The notes beneath the pieces were generated by a model, which was not told the DNA's origin, did no database searches, and saw only the letters and a list, made by a program, of their open reading frames with translations. The translations under genes and the position numbers were made by a program. Below, in pieces: positions 51,539 to 59,543 of a DNA stretch of 64,000 nucleotides. Source of the stretch: Litchfieldia stipae (GTDB taxonomy: Bacteria; Bacillota; Bacilli; Bacillales; Bacillaceae_L); assembly GCF_014837155.1 (NCBI RefSeq), contig NZ_JACYHA010000009.1, forward strand, positions 62,001 to 126,000, read 5' to 3'. The stretch's first letter is position 1. Each line of letters starts with the position of its first letter.

Positions 51539-52126
51539 TGACTTCCTCTCCTAACACGATTGCATAAATGTTTTCAAATCAAACATACTTGGTCATGCAA
51601 AAAACAAAAGAAAAATCTTTACATTTCTTTTGAAAATACATTGACTTTAGTCAAAGGTAATGGTATATTATTAATTTACACAAATTCAAAATAACACATT
51701 TTTGTAGTTTAGCCAATAAGAAATTGAAAAAGAACATTGTAGGAAATTTTCTTGACCACACATCCTTGAGGATGACTCGATGGGTAAAAAGAAAACTACC
51801 AGTCTATTCTAAGGAATACTCAACACTTTTCATTACTGGAAAAAGTGTTGACACTTCAATTTAAAAACTTTGATTTACCAAGGGTTGAACATTGAAGAAG
51901 TGTTAACATTTCATGCAAATTTCATTGTATTTTATCTGTCGAGTGTTAACACAATAACAATCACCATCTCAGAAGAGAATCAACATGGTGTCACAAGAGA
52001 AATCCTTCTAATTCACTTACTTTCTCTGATAAAAATCGTCAAACAAAAAGAGATTAAAAATTGAATAGAAAAAAAGAAAAGGAACGAAATCCTTTCAGAA
52101 TCCGCTCCTGTCTTATCTCTAGTATG
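51539..52126. other. Gene-free region (588 bp) with short repeated boxes
   Basis: No supported gene was found. A 64-codon plus-strand frame with a TTG start lacks a ribosome site. Three GTGTTRACA boxes and an inverted repeat (CAACACTTTT ... AAAAAGTGTTG) lie between 51828 and 51951. The left 250 bases are AT-rich with no clear signal. Confidence 0.55.
51845..51951. repeat. Three GTGTTRACA boxes (iteron- or operator-like)
   Basis: GTGTTGACA (51845-51853), GTGTTAACA (51900-51908) and GTGTTAACA (51943-51951) are near-identical. The first lies in a 14-base palindrome (AAGTGTTGACACTT) and the third in GTGTTAACAC. Such arrays bind replication initiators or repressors. Confidence 0.55.
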
Positions 52127-52489
52127 TTATAACTCCTTGAATCTCCCACCTTCATACAAGTATTGCCCTTCAGCAACAACAAAAACTTTTCCTGAATCCC
52201 TTTCATCACACCATTTTTGCTCTATTAGATCATGAATAGAAGCTAGTTCATAATCATACCCAATCATTTCATTTTCTTCACCAAATAAGTCCCCGTTATC
52301 ATACAGGTAAACATATTCAGTACGTAACGCTATTCCTTCTTTCTCCAAAAATTCATTTTCAAATTCCAGTACCATTTCAACGAGCAATTTAGATACTGCA
52401 AAATCAGGAAATTCTTGGTGAATTCTTTTCAAGATAAAGTCCTCTACCTCTTCCATATTGATTATCGGTGCATTCATTTTGTTATTCAT
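52127..52489 (-). CDS. Acidic hypothetical protein, divergent partner of the 52736 gene
   Basis: This 120-residue acidic alpha/beta protein is of unknown family (FILKRIHQEFPDFAVSKLLV, EYVYLYDNGDLFGEENEMIG, FVVAEGQYLYEGGRFKEL). The ATG at 52489 is chosen because AGGAGG lies 8 bases before it; the first ATG of the frame is only 2 bases away. It is divergent from the regulator-like gene at 52736. Between them lies copy 2 of the conserved promoter/operator block, so the two are probably expressed from opposite sides of one control region. Confidence 0.65.
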   Translation of the reverse strand: MNNKMNAPIINMEEVEDFILKRIHQEFPDFAVSKLLVEMVLEFENEFLEKEGIALRTEYVYLYDNGDLFGEENEMIGYDYELASIHDLIEQKWCDERDSGKVFVVAEGQYLYEGGRFKEL

Positions 52490-52656
52490 TTTCATTTCCT
52501 CCTACGGATAGTGTTTTTAGTCTCTTAGCTGTTGTTCATCATTAGTGGTATCACCTTGGTATATCCACAGTACGTTCCCCTAATCCCAATGTTTTCTTCC
52601 CCTTCAATTCATTGCTTTTCTCACCTTTCTTGAATTCACTATTGCGTTGCTTTATG

Positions 52657-52720
52657 ATTCTATTGTATATAGGCAATGGAATATAAAGGTTGCCCAGCAA
52701 GTCACATATAGAACTTTTTT
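52657..52720. promoter_or_regulatory. Conserved divergent promoter/operator block, copy 2
   Basis: TTCTATTGTATATAG starts at 52658 and the AAGTC half-site starts 41 bases later at 52699, followed by ACATATAGAACTT. The sequence between (GGCAATGG...AAAGGTTGCC) is also shared with copy 3. It ends 16 bases before the ATG of the 52736 gene. Confidence 0.8.
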
Positions 52721-52735
52721 GGGAGGAAGATAGAA

Positions 52736-53281
52736 ATGAGCAATAATCTTGATCCAGAATTGAAAGAGGAATTGGACTTGTTTATAGAAAATAATGTAAT
52801 AGCTTCAAGAGTAAAATCCCTTAATATAATAAAAAAAGCAGGAGTTTCGCATGAACCAACAACCTCTTTTGGACACGCCTTCGGAAATTTTGATTTTACA
52901 GCAGATTTAGACGCAAGGATAAACAAGGTGAAAAGCACCCAAACATTAGGTGAATATATCGAAGAACTTTATCAGAAAAAGCGAAAAGATGATCCTAATG
53001 TACTGAGAAAGGCTGGAATTGATAGAGCATATAAATATAAAGTTGTTAATAACCGAATCCATCCAACGAAATCAAAATTATTATGCTTTGCTATTGCTTT
53101 TGAATTAGACCTGGATGGAACAGAAAAACTATTGAACAAGGCAGGATACACTCTTACAGAAGAAAATAATGTTTTCGATTCCATTATTGGTTATTTCATA
53201 GAGAAGGGTTATTATTTCGGTGCAGATATTGATATTTGCTTAGAGGAATACGGTCAACCTACAATCTTCTCAGTTGCTTGA
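52736..53281 (+). CDS. Regulator-like protein with atypical XRE domain (paralogue of 56913 gene)
   Basis: The protein has 181 residues. The C-terminal 115 residues have the plan of a Cro/CI-like helix-turn-helix family found near toxin and defence genes: STQTLGEYIEELYQKKRKDD, GIDRAYKYKVVNNRIHPTKS, KLLCFAIAFELDLDGTEKLL, NKAGYTL, and an end motif EEYGQPTIF. It is closely similar to the 56913-57464 protein in this part, while the N-terminal 60 residues differ. GGGAGGAAG precedes the ATG. The conserved operator block directly upstream suggests autoregulation. Confidence 0.75.
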   Translation: MSNNLDPELKEELDLFIENNVIASRVKSLNIIKKAGVSHEPTTSFGHAFGNFDFTADLDARINKVKSTQTLGEYIEELYQKKRKDDPNVLRKAGIDRAYKYKVVNNRIHPTKSKLLCFAIAFELDLDGTEKLLNKAGYTLTEENNVFDSIIGYFIEKGYYFGADIDICLEEYGQPTIFSVA

Positions 53282-53792
53282 AAAACAGAAGAAAGGTTTT
53301 GCGGAGAGGGAAGAAATCTCTCAAACATCACTTCCCTCTATCATCGAAATTAAAGTTATTGCTTTACAATTGCTATAAGGTTATTTCATAGTGTACTTGA
53401 AACGGACTTAATATGGACTTTATAGGTTTTATCAAACTAAAATCATCTGTAATTTACTCTAATTTTTAGCGTAGTGTACCTGGAACAGACTTTATTCAGA
53501 CTTTATAAATACTTTTAATAAACTATTTCCCTGTTATGATTGAAACCAAGCAGAAATATGACTAAATGACCCCGGAAAAATTACATGATAATGAAACAAT
53601 AATTCATTGGGTTTATAAAGTGAGGAAAACAACAGAATAGAATATAGTGGCTGGAGAGGATTTATAGAACTATCTGTGGAACATCGAAAAAGACTAGATC
53701 AATTTTGACCCAGTCTAATTATTTCTTTTTCAATATTAATTGAGACCCGGACAGTACCATTGACGTATTACCAAACACTTTTTCTATATTGT
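53282..53792. other. Gene-free region (511 bp) with a degenerate direct repeat
   Basis: Two imperfect copies of a 50-bp unit (53389-53437 and 53472-53523) begin TAGTGTAC and contain GGACTTTATA- and CAGACTTTATA-type segments. A terminator-like hairpin for the HEPN pair lies at 53692-53715 (GACT...AGTC with TCAA/TTGA inside). The block from 53612 (GTGAGGAAAACAACA) resembles the one at 55794. No gene is supported. Confidence 0.55.
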
Positions 53793-54719
53793 TTAAGCAT
53801 TTTTAAAGTGATCCAAACAATACTCACAAAAAGATGCTCCATCTTCTTGTCTATAAACAATCATTCCATTGCATCTTGGTCCATCACATGTTGTTATTTC
53901 ATCTTGGGTTGGTTTGATCCCGCAGGTTAAACAGATGAATTGATACCCATCTAAACAAATAAACGTCTCCATTCCACAATCAGGGCACTCATGTAAAGGA
54001 TTCTCCCCACCATCTTTTTCATAACTATATGTATCAACAAAGTCTTCGATATACCCTTCCGTAAATGAAGAAATATTCTCATTACAAAAATGACAAAACG
54101 CATCGGTTTCATCGTTAAATTCAACCGCTTCTTGGTAACATACCGGACATTTCAATACGATGTCTATTTGACCCAATCTTTCTTGCAATAACAACATTCT
54201 TCCATTTATGTACTCTTCAAATTCATTAAGACGTTCAATTATTTGGGTATACCTTTCATCATTAGAATCTACTAATCCCTCTTCAACCATTTCAGCTTTT
54301 AAAAAAGGAATAAAATGAGTTAAGATACTAACAATCCTTGATTTCAATACATCGGGTGTAACTACAAAGTGATAGTGCTCAATTTTATTTCTCTCTTTTC
54401 GAAGTAATTCCAATTCCTCATTTAATCGGTTATCAAGATTTATTTCTGCTATATTTTTTAGCCTTTGAATCAGGGTTTCATAATTTACACTAACAAAGTC
54501 ACCCGAAATCAATTTTGCCTTCTTTGCATGTTCTATTTTTTGAAAGATAAGTGACCAATGTTCTTGAAAAAGTAATTCCTTTAATAGCAATTGTATTCCT
54601 GCATGTAGATTAATTATTGAGTATTTTAAATTCCCATCGTTATCTTCGATTGTATCAAGTGATTTTAAAAGAAAGTCTAAGCCGTTATCAATCATGTTTA
54701 ATTTAACCTTTTTAGTCAT
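53793..54719 (-). CDS. HEPN-like protein with C-terminal zinc ribbons
   Basis: The protein has 308 residues. The N-terminal 130 residues form a helical domain with an RxxxxH motif of the HEPN type (LLRKERNKIEHYHFV). The C-terminal third has three zinc-binding pairs: CPVCYQEA with CHFCNEN, CPDCGMET with CLTCGI, and CDGPRCNG with CEYC. HEPN domains with RxxxxH are often metal-independent RNases in toxin and abortive-infection systems. Zinc ribbons may bind nucleic acid. It is 35 bases after the other HEPN gene, with a terminator about 80 bases beyond its stop. Confidence 0.75.
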   Translation of the reverse strand: MTKKVKLNMIDNGLDFLLKSLDTIEDNDGNLKYSIINLHAGIQLLLKELLFQEHWSLIFQKIEHAKKAKLISGDFVSVNYETLIQRLKNIAEINLDNRLNEELELLRKERNKIEHYHFVVTPDVLKSRIVSILTHFIPFLKAEMVEEGLVDSNDERYTQIIERLNEFEEYINGRMLLLQERLGQIDIVLKCPVCYQEAVEFNDETDAFCHFCNENISSFTEGYIEDFVDTYSYEKDGGENPLHECPDCGMETFICLDGYQFICLTCGIKPTQDEITTCDGPRCNGMIVYRQEDGASFCEYCLDHFKNA

Positions 54720-54754
54720 GCCCCATATCCTCTCCCTGAAATTCTATTAAACCA

Positions 54755-55600
54755 CTATTTTGTCGGTATCCGGTGGCACTCATCTAAGTATTTGTGTGCA
54801 AACGATATTACCGTTAATATGTCTAATGCTTTTGTTTCATCTACCTTCCAATTCACTTTCGGAGTATGAGCAGCAGGATTCCTTACTAAATGAAATATTG
54901 CTTCGAGTAACTCTTTGAGACCAACAAACTCACTTATTTCATTAGCTGTAGATAAACCATTGAAAAAGATATAGGGGTCATTTTTAGAAAATGCCTTCTG
55001 AAATAAAGCTCCTCCATCAGTTGTCAACCCTGAAATGATTCTAACACGTTCTGCAAGTCCTTTTGCTGATTCAAAAACAGCATCATAATAATCTTTTCTT
55101 AAATAATCTTTAATACAATATTTTGTAACTTCTTGATGAATCGCCCTATTGTAAAGGTGTTTCTTGAGGCTATTGACACGGCGGTCTACCTCATCTAGTG
55201 TCTTTGCCCTTTCCGCTGGAATCAACTTGCCTTCATTTGTTATTAATAGACCGGATAACAATAACACTTTATTTAACTCTTCAAATAGAAAATCAAACTT
55301 ATCACGTTTTTTCTCACTTGTATAGGATACCGGATCCATAGCTTTTTCTATAAACAAGTAGATGTTTTCAAATGATTGTTTATTATTAATTTCCATAACA
55401 AAACAATTATAAAGCCATTTACTTTTACTTAAACCGAAAGTATGTATGTATCCTTTGTTTGAACGTCCATCTTCTACTAATTCGACTTTACACTGGTTTA
55501 ATAAATTAGTAATTTCCGTCCTGGTAAGACCTTTATTTGTATCAGCAAGTACATCACAAATTGCTTTTAAATGTTGCTCACTTAAAGTTTTTGATACCAA
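54755..55600 (-). CDS. TIGR02391/Ymh-type HEPN abortive-infection protein
   Basis: The protein has 281 residues. The C-terminal part matches the family known as TIGR02391 or Ymh: YDAVFESAKGLAERVRIISG, TDGGALFQKAF, and LVRNPAAHTPKVNWKV, where RNPAAH is the RxxxxH HEPN motif. The N-terminal part (LKAICDVLADTNKGLTRTEI) resembles a winged-helix reader. The family is common in phage-defence islands and on type I R-M borders. The start is TTG with GGGAGGG 8 bases upstream. It heads a two-gene operon with the HEPN-zinc-ribbon protein. Confidence 0.82.
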   Translation of the reverse strand: MVSKTLSEQHLKAICDVLADTNKGLTRTEITNLLNQCKVELVEDGRSNKGYIHTFGLSKSKWLYNCFVMEINNKQSFENIYLFIEKAMDPVSYTSEKKRDKFDFLFEELNKVLLLSGLLITNEGKLIPAERAKTLDEVDRRVNSLKKHLYNRAIHQEVTKYCIKDYLRKDYYDAVFESAKGLAERVRIISGLTTDGGALFQKAFSKNDPYIFFNGLSTANEISEFVGLKELLEAIFHLVRNPAAHTPKVNWKVDETKALDILTVISFAHKYLDECHRIPTK

Positions 55601-56019
55601 TCAAAAAACCCTCCCCTGCCCATATCTACAAAATTTCCTCAATCCCTAGCCTTCCATTAAATTTTACTATATTTTTATATATTATTGACAGACAAACGGA
55701 TACTGCATTATGGCAGGTAGCTAATGTGAAACAAAACTAAATACTATTAGCGAGTTCTAAAGAAACAGTATAATGGATCTTTTGTTTCTATCCTGTGAGG
55801 AAAACAACAAAAAGATTGGAGAAAAGTGATGACAGAAGCCTTTTAGGACAATAAGTTAAGGGATATTAAGAAAAAAGGACTGAATCCTTAAATTCAGCCC
55901 ATATAATAAAGGGAAACCTCATTATTTTACTTCCTCTTTAATACTTTCGCTAAAATAGTGAAATAATTGGATAAAGGAGCGAAATCTAATTTAATTCGCT
56001 CCTTTATTTTAGGCTGTGA
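55601..56019. other. Gene-free region (419 bp) with two terminators
   Basis: Two stems can be seen for the minus-strand transcript ending at 56020: AAAGGAGCGAA/TTCGCTCCTTT (55973-56005) and CTGAAT/ATTCAG (55877-55899) followed by six T. The stretch from 55794 (GTGAGGAAAACAACA) is a relative of the one at 53612. The rest is AT-rich promoter-type DNA for the 54755-55600 gene. Confidence 0.6.
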
Positions 56020-56256
56020 TTATTCTTCTAAATACACGGACATCCAATGTCCATCTCTAAAGAAAAATCTGACATTTGCCGTATTGAATCCGTTATTTTC
56101 AAGGGTATTCAGAATGTAATCCATCAGATCCATGCCATTTACTTTGGCGTTTACATCCCAAACTTCCATTGTAACTTTAGTATTTTCGTGTTCTTCATAC
56201 CGCTTTACAAAGTCACCCAATGACTCAATGACTACTTCTGTTAGACTCTTATTCAT
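56020..56256 (-). CDS. Small hypothetical protein, second gene of divergent unit 3
   Basis: This 78-residue acidic alpha/beta protein (SLTEVVIESLGDFVKRYEEH, MDLMDYILNTLENNGFNTAN, VRFFFRDGHWMSVYLEE) is of unknown family. AAAAGGGG precedes the ATG, and it starts 2 bases after the stop of the 56259-56714 gene, so the two are cotranscribed. Two terminators follow. Confidence 0.6.
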   Translation of the reverse strand: MNKSLTEVVIESLGDFVKRYEEHENTKVTMEVWDVNAKVNGMDLMDYILNTLENNGFNTANVRFFFRDGHWMSVYLEE

Positions 56257-56258
56257 GT

Positions 56259-56714
56259 TTACTGCCCCTTTTTTATTGAATTTTTGTAATTTGAAAATGG
56301 TTTAATACTTTCGTTGGATGACAGAAATTCTAGCATTTTGGCATCAGTAAACTTTCTTACCATTTCGTGATCAGCCTTTTTCTCTGGTACAGGTAATGCT
56401 GCCATTATTCTTATACAATCACTAAAGTTTTCAACATCACCGCCATCTATGACTTCAAAGCAATCACTAACTGCGGGTTTGTATAACTTTTCATAGATAG
56501 CCTGGAAGGCCCTTTTATCTAATTTCTGTTTAAGGTAAAACCTTTCCAGAGGATTAAAGTGAACTATCGTACACTTTGGCCCATCCTTATTCAATTTGAT
56601 TAAGATTAGATTCCAATCAACCAATCTACAGACAAGTATTTTCTTTGGATCCACTGCCCCAATTACACTTTCATAACCTTTACCTATTTTTTTTACAACC
56701 ATTTGTGAGTTCAT
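56259..56714 (-). CDS. Hypothetical protein, first gene of divergent unit 3
   Basis: This 151-residue protein is of unknown family, with an alpha/beta start (VDPKKILVCRLVDWNLILIK) and a helical basic end. GGAGG lies 8 bases before the ATG. Together with the 78-residue gene it is divergent from the regulator-like gene at 56913, and copy 3 of the conserved promoter/operator block lies between. This matches the layout at 52127-53281 although the minus-strand products are not similar. Confidence 0.6.
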   Translation of the reverse strand: MNSQMVVKKIGKGYESVIGAVDPKKILVCRLVDWNLILIKLNKDGPKCTIVHFNPLERFYLKQKLDKRAFQAIYEKLYKPAVSDCFEVIDGGDVENFSDCIRIMAALPVPEKKADHEMVRKFTDAKMLEFLSSNESIKPFSNYKNSIKKGQ

Positions 56715-56838
56715 TTTTTATTCCTCCATTGATGTATATTTTTTATACGAAACCAAGAAGACTAACTGCAGCATCTTATTTTCATGCAATTCTTTGCCAC
56801 CATTTACTTCTTGAATTCATATTTACTTTGTTCTATGG

Positions 56839-56896
56839 TTCTATTGTATATAGGCAATGGGATTTAAAGGTGACGTGGCAAGTCACATTGAGACTT
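56839..56896. promoter_or_regulatory. Conserved divergent promoter/operator block, copy 3
   Basis: TTCTATTGTATATAG starts at 56839, and the perfect inverted repeat AAGTC-ACATTGA-GACTT starts 41 bases later at 56880. The block ends 16 bases before the ATG of the 56913 gene, the same distance as in copy 2. Confidence 0.8.
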
Positions 56897-56912
56897 CTTT
56901 GGAGGGATATTT

Positions 56913-57464
56913 ATGAAGGGACAATTAGACTCGCATATTAAAGAAGAGCTGAAACTATATATAGAGAATAACGGGCTTAGTAAGGCTATAAATTGCCTAG
57001 AACAACGTTTTTTTTCAAATGATTCAACAATACTTTACAACCAAGCACCCCCTATGAAAATGCCCCCTAAGAAAGGTATATTTAGAGTTTTAGAACAGAG
57101 AGTCCAAAAGGTAAAAAGTACCCAAACATTAGGTGAATACGTAGAATCGCTTTTTAAAGAAAAGAAAAAGAATTACCCTATTGACCTTGATAAATTTGGT
57201 ATTGACCGGTTCTATAAGAATAAAGTTATAAAAAATAAAATAAAACCATCAAAACAAAAACTTCTTTGCTTTGCAATAGCATTCCGTTTAGATATAAGAG
57301 AAACTCGTGATTTATTACAAAAGGCAGGATTTACTTTAGCAGAGGAAAACTCCATTTTTGATAATATGATTGGATATTTTATAGAAAATGAAATTTATGA
57401 TTCCATTAAAATTGATGAATTTTTAGTGGAATTTGACCAACCACCCATGTTTTCTGTTGCCTAA
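56913..57464 (+). CDS. Regulator-like protein with atypical XRE domain (paralogue of 52736 gene)
   Basis: The protein has 183 residues. The C-terminal part is closely similar to the 52736-53281 protein: VKSTQTLGEYVESLFKEKKK, GIDRFYKNKVIKNKIKPSK, KLLCFAIAFRLDIRETRDLL, QKAGFTLAEEN, and the shared end FSVA. The N-terminal 70 residues diverge (MPPKKGIF insertion). GGAGGG precedes the ATG. As for its paralogue, an AAGTC/GACTT operator lies just upstream. Being twin regulators on twin control regions, they may cross-talk. Confidence 0.75.
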   Translation: MKGQLDSHIKEELKLYIENNGLSKAINCLEQRFFSNDSTILYNQAPPMKMPPKKGIFRVLEQRVQKVKSTQTLGEYVESLFKEKKKNYPIDLDKFGIDRFYKNKVIKNKIKPSKQKLLCFAIAFRLDIRETRDLLQKAGFTLAEENSIFDNMIGYFIENEIYDSIKIDEFLVEFDQPPMFSVA

Positions 57465-57962
57465 AATACAAAAATGAGATTTTATGATTAAAAATTAAAG
57501 AAATCTATTTATAGTCCTTTCCTCCTTTACACCCCCCTTTGGGTGCATGTATTATTCAACGGGTATCTTCCAAGGGGGAACATAAAGAAAAGAAAATTAG
57601 GAGAAAAGAAACAGAATTATCCATATTCAACATAGCCTCTTTCCTTTATTTCGTGTCTTTCCGAACTATAAGAAGAATTTGAGCAACAACCGAAACCGCT
57701 CCATACCTTACTGGACAAGGGTTTGAAAGAACATTGAACAAAGAAACAGACTGAAACCCGGTATCGGATTCAGCCTGAGTTTGTATTGATTACTGATTGG
57801 TAAAAACTGGTTGAATAGAGATTGAATACATAATGGTTTGCCCGCTGCTCTTTCCCGATTCCTTGCTGTTGGGGATCAACTTTTTTCAGTAGATACCGAC
57901 GATAAAACAGGGAAACATAAAAAAATAGAAAAGAAGCAGAGATAACCCTGCTCCTCATTTCA
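57465..57962. other. Gene-free region (498 bp), right border of the accessory island
   Basis: It contains the best copy of the dispersed intergenic repeat (about 57700-57930), with the hairpin CTGAAACC/GGATTCAG (57751-57773). A terminator for the msr-like gene lies near 57935-57952 (AGCAG...CTGCT, T run on the minus strand). No gene is supported. The same repeat at 13.4 kb in the same orientation marks the other side of the island. Confidence 0.6.
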
Positions 57963-59426
57963 TTAGCTTCTTAACTCTAACTTTTGATCCTCTATAACAT
58001 ATACATAATCAGTTACTCGTTCGATAAAAGTATGATCATGTGATACAAGTAGGATAGTCCCTTCATATCCTTTAATAAACCGTTCCAATGCTTCAATACA
58101 GAAAACATCTAAAAAGTTTGTTGGCTCATCTAAAACCAATACATTATATCTTCCTAAAAATAGCTGACACAATACTAAACGAATTGCCTCTCCACCACTT
58201 AGATTACGAACATCCTTTTTTAAATCATTTCCTGTAAAACTCATTGAGTGAAGAACAGAACGAATCTTGCTCTCATCGAAATCACTACTATCTTTCATAA
58301 AGTCTAGTACGGTTTCATCTTTGGTAAACTGATAATCCATCTGTTCATAAGCTCCGATAACCGCTTTTGGAGAAATCGTTATCCCTTTACCACGCTGTAA
58401 GATATGGCGAAGCAACGTTGTTTTACCTGAACCATTATTACCAGTTATTGCGATTGTCTTACCCAATGGAAACTGGAAGCTCGCTTCTTCGAGAAGTACC
58501 TTATTCCCTGCTTTAATTGTTAAGCGGTCTGACATAATTGGAAACTTATTGTGTAACTGAAGAGCATTTGACTGGTGAAAACGAATGATTTGCTCCTCTT
58601 TTGGAGCTTCCACCGCTTCTAGTTGTTCCACTCTCTGTTCAATCGCTTTTGCTGCTCGTTGTACTGCTTTTTGACCTGTATCCTTAGATTTCGTCATAAA
58701 CATCTTATTCGCCTTTGCCTTTGTTTCTTTTTTGGACATACGTCCATTTGCCTGTGTAATTTTTTCAGCCTTCTTCATTTTTTCTTCTGCGGCTTTCATA
58801 AGACGTGATTTCTCTTTGACATACTTATCATGCAGTTCCTGTTGCTGTCTTTTCTGAAGCTCTTTTTGTGTTACATAATCTGAATAGTTACCTGTATATT
58901 CCCTTACTTTCCCATCTTCTACTTCCCAAATTTTCGTCACAAGTTTATCTAATACATACCGATCATGACTCACAAGTACGAGTGCACCATAATAGTAAGT
59001 CAATTGCTCTATAAAAAACTGTGTGCCATCTGCGTCAAGATGCGTTGTCGGCTCGTCAATTATTAAACCTTCATGATAGTTTGAAAAAATTTGGGCTAGT
59101 TTCAGCCTTGTTTGTTCCCCACCGCTGAAATTTTTGAATTCTGTTTCAGGGATAGACAGCTTTCCTGTTAGATCGTAATCCACCTCTTTTTTCTCTGGTG
59201 CCGTTAATTGATCAAAATAAGCAAAGTCGACGTGACTTTTTACTATTCCGCTTGACGGCTGAACTTTACCCGCAAGCAGCTTTAATAAAGTGCTCTTTCC
59301 AGCTCCATTTTTTCCAACGATACCGATACGGTCAAACTGATGTACAGCTAAACGTTCTATTTCTAATACCTTTTTATCTAAATAAGTCAATTCAATACTT
59401 TCTAATTCAAAACATACTTTTTCCAT
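57963..59426 (-). CDS. Msr-like antibiotic-resistance ABC-F protein
   Basis: This 487-residue protein is a soluble twin ATPase without membrane domains. The first cassette has GIVGKNGAGKSTLLKLLAG, NFSGGEQTRLKLAQ and GLIIDEPTTHLDADG. The second has AITGNNGSGKTTLLRHIL, NLSGGEAIRLVLCQ and VLVLDEPTNFLD. The long lysine-rich interdomain linker (residues about 190-280) is the ribosome-probing loop. The length and linker fit the Msr group, which protects ribosomes from macrolides and related drugs. The gene lies 118 bases downstream of a mef-like efflux gene, as in mef-msr(D) operons, behind a shared macrolide-type leader. Confidence 0.88.
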   Translation of the reverse strand: MEKVCFELESIELTYLDKKVLEIERLAVHQFDRIGIVGKNGAGKSTLLKLLAGKVQPSSGIVKSHVDFAYFDQLTAPEKKEVDYDLTGKLSIPETEFKNFSGGEQTRLKLAQIFSNYHEGLIIDEPTTHLDADGTQFFIEQLTYYYGALVLVSHDRYVLDKLVTKIWEVEDGKVREYTGNYSDYVTQKELQKRQQQELHDKYVKEKSRLMKAAEEKMKKAEKITQANGRMSKKETKAKANKMFMTKSKDTGQKAVQRAAKAIEQRVEQLEAVEAPKEEQIIRFHQSNALQLHNKFPIMSDRLTIKAGNKVLLEEASFQFPLGKTIAITGNNGSGKTTLLRHILQRGKGITISPKAVIGAYEQMDYQFTKDETVLDFMKDSSDFDESKIRSVLHSMSFTGNDLKKDVRNLSGGEAIRLVLCQLFLGRYNVLVLDEPTNFLDVFCIEALERFIKGYEGTILLVSHDHTFIERVTDYVYVIEDQKLELRS

Positions 59427-59479
59427 CTTTGCTACCTCCCGAAAATTAATGATTTCGTACCGATAGCCAGGACCGATAC

Positions 59480-59510
59480 GAGCTTCTATTTAAAGTTCAA
59501 GCTCGCATCA
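59480..59510 (-). other. Intercistronic hairpin between mef-like and msr-like genes
   Basis: GATGCGAGCTT and AAGCTCGTATC pair on the minus strand (one G-U). There is no T run, so it is more likely an mRNA-processing or translation-control hairpin than a terminator. Confidence 0.55.
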
Positions 59511-59543
59511 AAAAAACAGTAAAAATTGCATGCTATTCCCCTC

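Noticed and set aside
51870-52064. A 64-codon plus-strand frame with TTG start in the GTGTTRACA region
   Set aside because: There is no ribosome site and it spans two of the repeated boxes, so a regulatory region is the better reading.
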